Shown piece after piece: positions 6,195 to 6,746 of a stretch of 6,746 bases of DNA. The stretch is from an uncultured Bulleidia sp. (GTDB lineage: Bacteria > Bacillota_I > Bacilli_A > Erysipelotrichales > Erysipelotrichaceae): NCBI GenBank assembly GCA_934754415.1, contig CAKVIS010000070.1, positions 1 to 6,746 of the forward strand, read 5' to 3'. Numbering within the stretch: the stretch's first letter is position 1; the number at the start of each line of letters is the position of its first letter. The notes beneath the pieces are model-generated. The model did not search any database and was not told where the DNA came from. It saw only the letters and a program-made list of their open reading frames with translations. A program made the translations under genes and the position numbers.

Positions 6195-6521
6195 ATGGCA
6201 ACGATAAAAAGAGTAACGAAAAAAAAGAAAAAGAAGAAGATGGCGCCAATTGCCAGATTGCTTGTTGTAATAGCATTTATGGTTTCAGGGTATCTTATAT
6301 TTTTATCCGTATCAGAAGTAGCACAAACTGTAAAACTTTCTACTCAGTTATCCAAAGTAAAACAGCAATATAAGGAACTGGAAGAAGAAAATGAGAAACT
6401 TACAGATCAGAAAGCAAAGTTACAGGATCCTGATTATGTGGAAAGCTATGCCAGAGCAAATTATAATCTGTCTAAACAGGGAGAACAGATTTTCTATCTT
6501 CCTCAGAATGACAATAAGTAA
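6195..6521 (+). CDS. divIC: Septum formation initiator, DivIC/FtsB family
   Basis: DivIC is a bitopic divisome protein that forms a complex with FtsL and DivIB and regulates septal peptidoglycan synthesis. The 108 residues show a cytoplasmic basic head with seven consecutive lysines (9-15), a transmembrane segment at about 21-38, a heptad-rich coiled coil (44-77) and the family signature DPDYVESYARANYNLSKQGE (78-97) followed by IFYLP. The N-out/C-in question is settled by the lysines: the head is inside and the coiled coil outside. The ATG at 6195 has no visible Shine-Dalgarno sequence and lies 16 nt after rqcP, so translation may depend on ribosomes finishing rqcP. An alternative start is M16 at 6240, after a purine-rich run, which would remove the poly-lysine head. 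The A8 tract at 6219-6226 creates the slippery heptamer A AAA AAG. The position after the S4 gene matches Bacillus and streptococcal gene order. Confidence 0.93.
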   Translation: MATIKRVTKKKKKKKMAPIARLLVVIAFMVSGYLIFLSVSEVAQTVKLSTQLSKVKQQYKELEEENEKLTDQKAKLQDPDYVESYARANYNLSKQGEQIFYLPQNDNK

Positions 6522-6524
6522 TGA

Positions 6525-6554
6525 GATATTACCTGAGGGTAGTATCTTTTTTTT
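6525..6554 (+). terminator. Rho-independent terminator at the end of the operon
   Basis: A 9-bp stem (GATATTACC at 6525-6533 with GGTAGTATC at 6538-6546, one G-U pair) closed by a TGAG tetraloop is followed by eight T residues (6547-6554). It begins 4 nt after the divIC stop and separates the housekeeping operon from the Rpn-family gene downstream. Confidence 0.92.
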
Positions 6555-6572
6555 GAATTGCAAAAGAAGACA

Positions 6573-6604
6573 TCCTCACTTTTTGTGTATATAGGTAGTG
6601 AGGA
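6573..6604 (+). promoter_or_regulatory. Inverted repeat overlapping the Rpn gene's ribosome binding site
   Basis: TCCTCACT (6573-6580) is perfectly complementary to AGTGAGGA (6597-6604), separated by 16 nt. The right arm contains the first part of the ribosome binding site GAGGAGGT (6600-6607). If transcribed, the hairpin would hide the site and reduce translation. As DNA it could instead be an operator. The loop contains TGTATATA, which could be a weak -10 (TATATA at 6588-6593) without a good -35. If that is the promoter, the left arm would not be transcribed and the operator reading would be favoured. Confidence 0.45.
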
Positions 6605-6615
6605 GGTCATAGCCT

Positions 6616-6746
6616 ATGCCAATTGAAGAAAGCAAACATAAAGTAAACAGACAGTATAAAGACAGATTATTCAAGTTCATTTTCCAGGACCCTGCATTTG
6701 CATTGCCATTAATCAATGCATTAATGGGTATGGAGTATAACGATCC
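6616..6746 (+). CDS. Rpn-family PD-(D/E)XK nuclease / putative transposase, 5' part only
   Basis: Only the first 43 complete codons are present before the window ends. The start is ATG at 6616, with GAGGAGGT at 6600-6607 spaced 8 nt. NRQYKDRLFKFIFQDPAFAL followed by LINALMGMEYNDP closely resembles the opening of the recombination-promoting nuclease/putative transposase proteins (PDDEXK_2 type) that occur in many variable copies in gut Bacillota. In those proteins this conserved stretch precedes a PD-(D/E)XK nuclease core, which would lie outside this window. Members act in RecA-independent DNA exchange in E. coli, and some have been linked to phage defence. The gene stands after a strong terminator, where related genomes often carry an S1-domain gene or tilS, so it may be an insertion. 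Whether the gene is intact cannot be judged. Confidence 0.8.
   Translation, partial: MPIEESKHKVNRQYKDRLFKFIFQDPAFALPLINALMGMEYND

Noticed and set aside
6391..6594. 67-codon frame overlapping the divIC 3' end and the terminator
   Set aside because: It runs through the terminator hairpin, lies out of frame in conserved divIC sequence and has no recognisable product.

Overview
This is an AT-rich window with A-rich leaders, strong AGGAGG-type ribosome binding sites and AGA-rich arginine usage. The gene order pth, mfd, S4-domain protein, divIC is typical of Bacillota. The Bacillus sporulation genes that normally sit between mfd and divIC (spoVT, yabP, yabQ) are absent. This suggests a non-sporulating or reduced lineage, perhaps Erysipelotrichia-like. 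The genus is a guess from general features only, since no search could be run.

Layout. Positions 1-171 hold no convincing gene but contain one perfect DnaA box. A minus-strand gene at 210-974 encodes a membrane-anchored, M15/VanY-type peptidoglycan carboxypeptidase and ends in its own intrinsic terminator (172-197). The gap at 975-1078 carries two divergent promoters. From it, a five-gene plus-strand operon runs rightward: an unrecognised membrane-anchored helical protein (1079-1912), peptidyl-tRNA hydrolase pth (1912-2487), the transcription-repair coupling factor mfd (2491-5919), the S4-domain ribosome quality-control protein rqcP/yabO (5909-6178) and the divisome protein divIC (6195-6521). 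The first four genes overlap or nearly touch, and a strong terminator (6525-6554) follows divIC. Beyond it, a strong ribosome binding site inside an inverted repeat precedes the start of an Rpn-family PD-(D/E)XK nuclease/transposase-like gene that runs off the window (6616 onward).

How the genes fit together. Mfd removes stalled RNA polymerase. RqcP and Pth act on peptidyl-tRNA left on obstructed large ribosomal subunits. DivIC stabilises the septal peptidoglycan machinery, and the divergent carboxypeptidase trims peptidoglycan. The core is therefore a housekeeping stalled-machine clearance operon next to cell-wall and division functions. I see no clear new defence or mobile system. The points most worth a second look are the unknown first gene coupled to pth, the atypical active-site positions in the carboxypeptidase and Pth, the poly-lysine/A8 slippery tract at the start of divIC, and the hairpin over the Rpn ribosome binding site.
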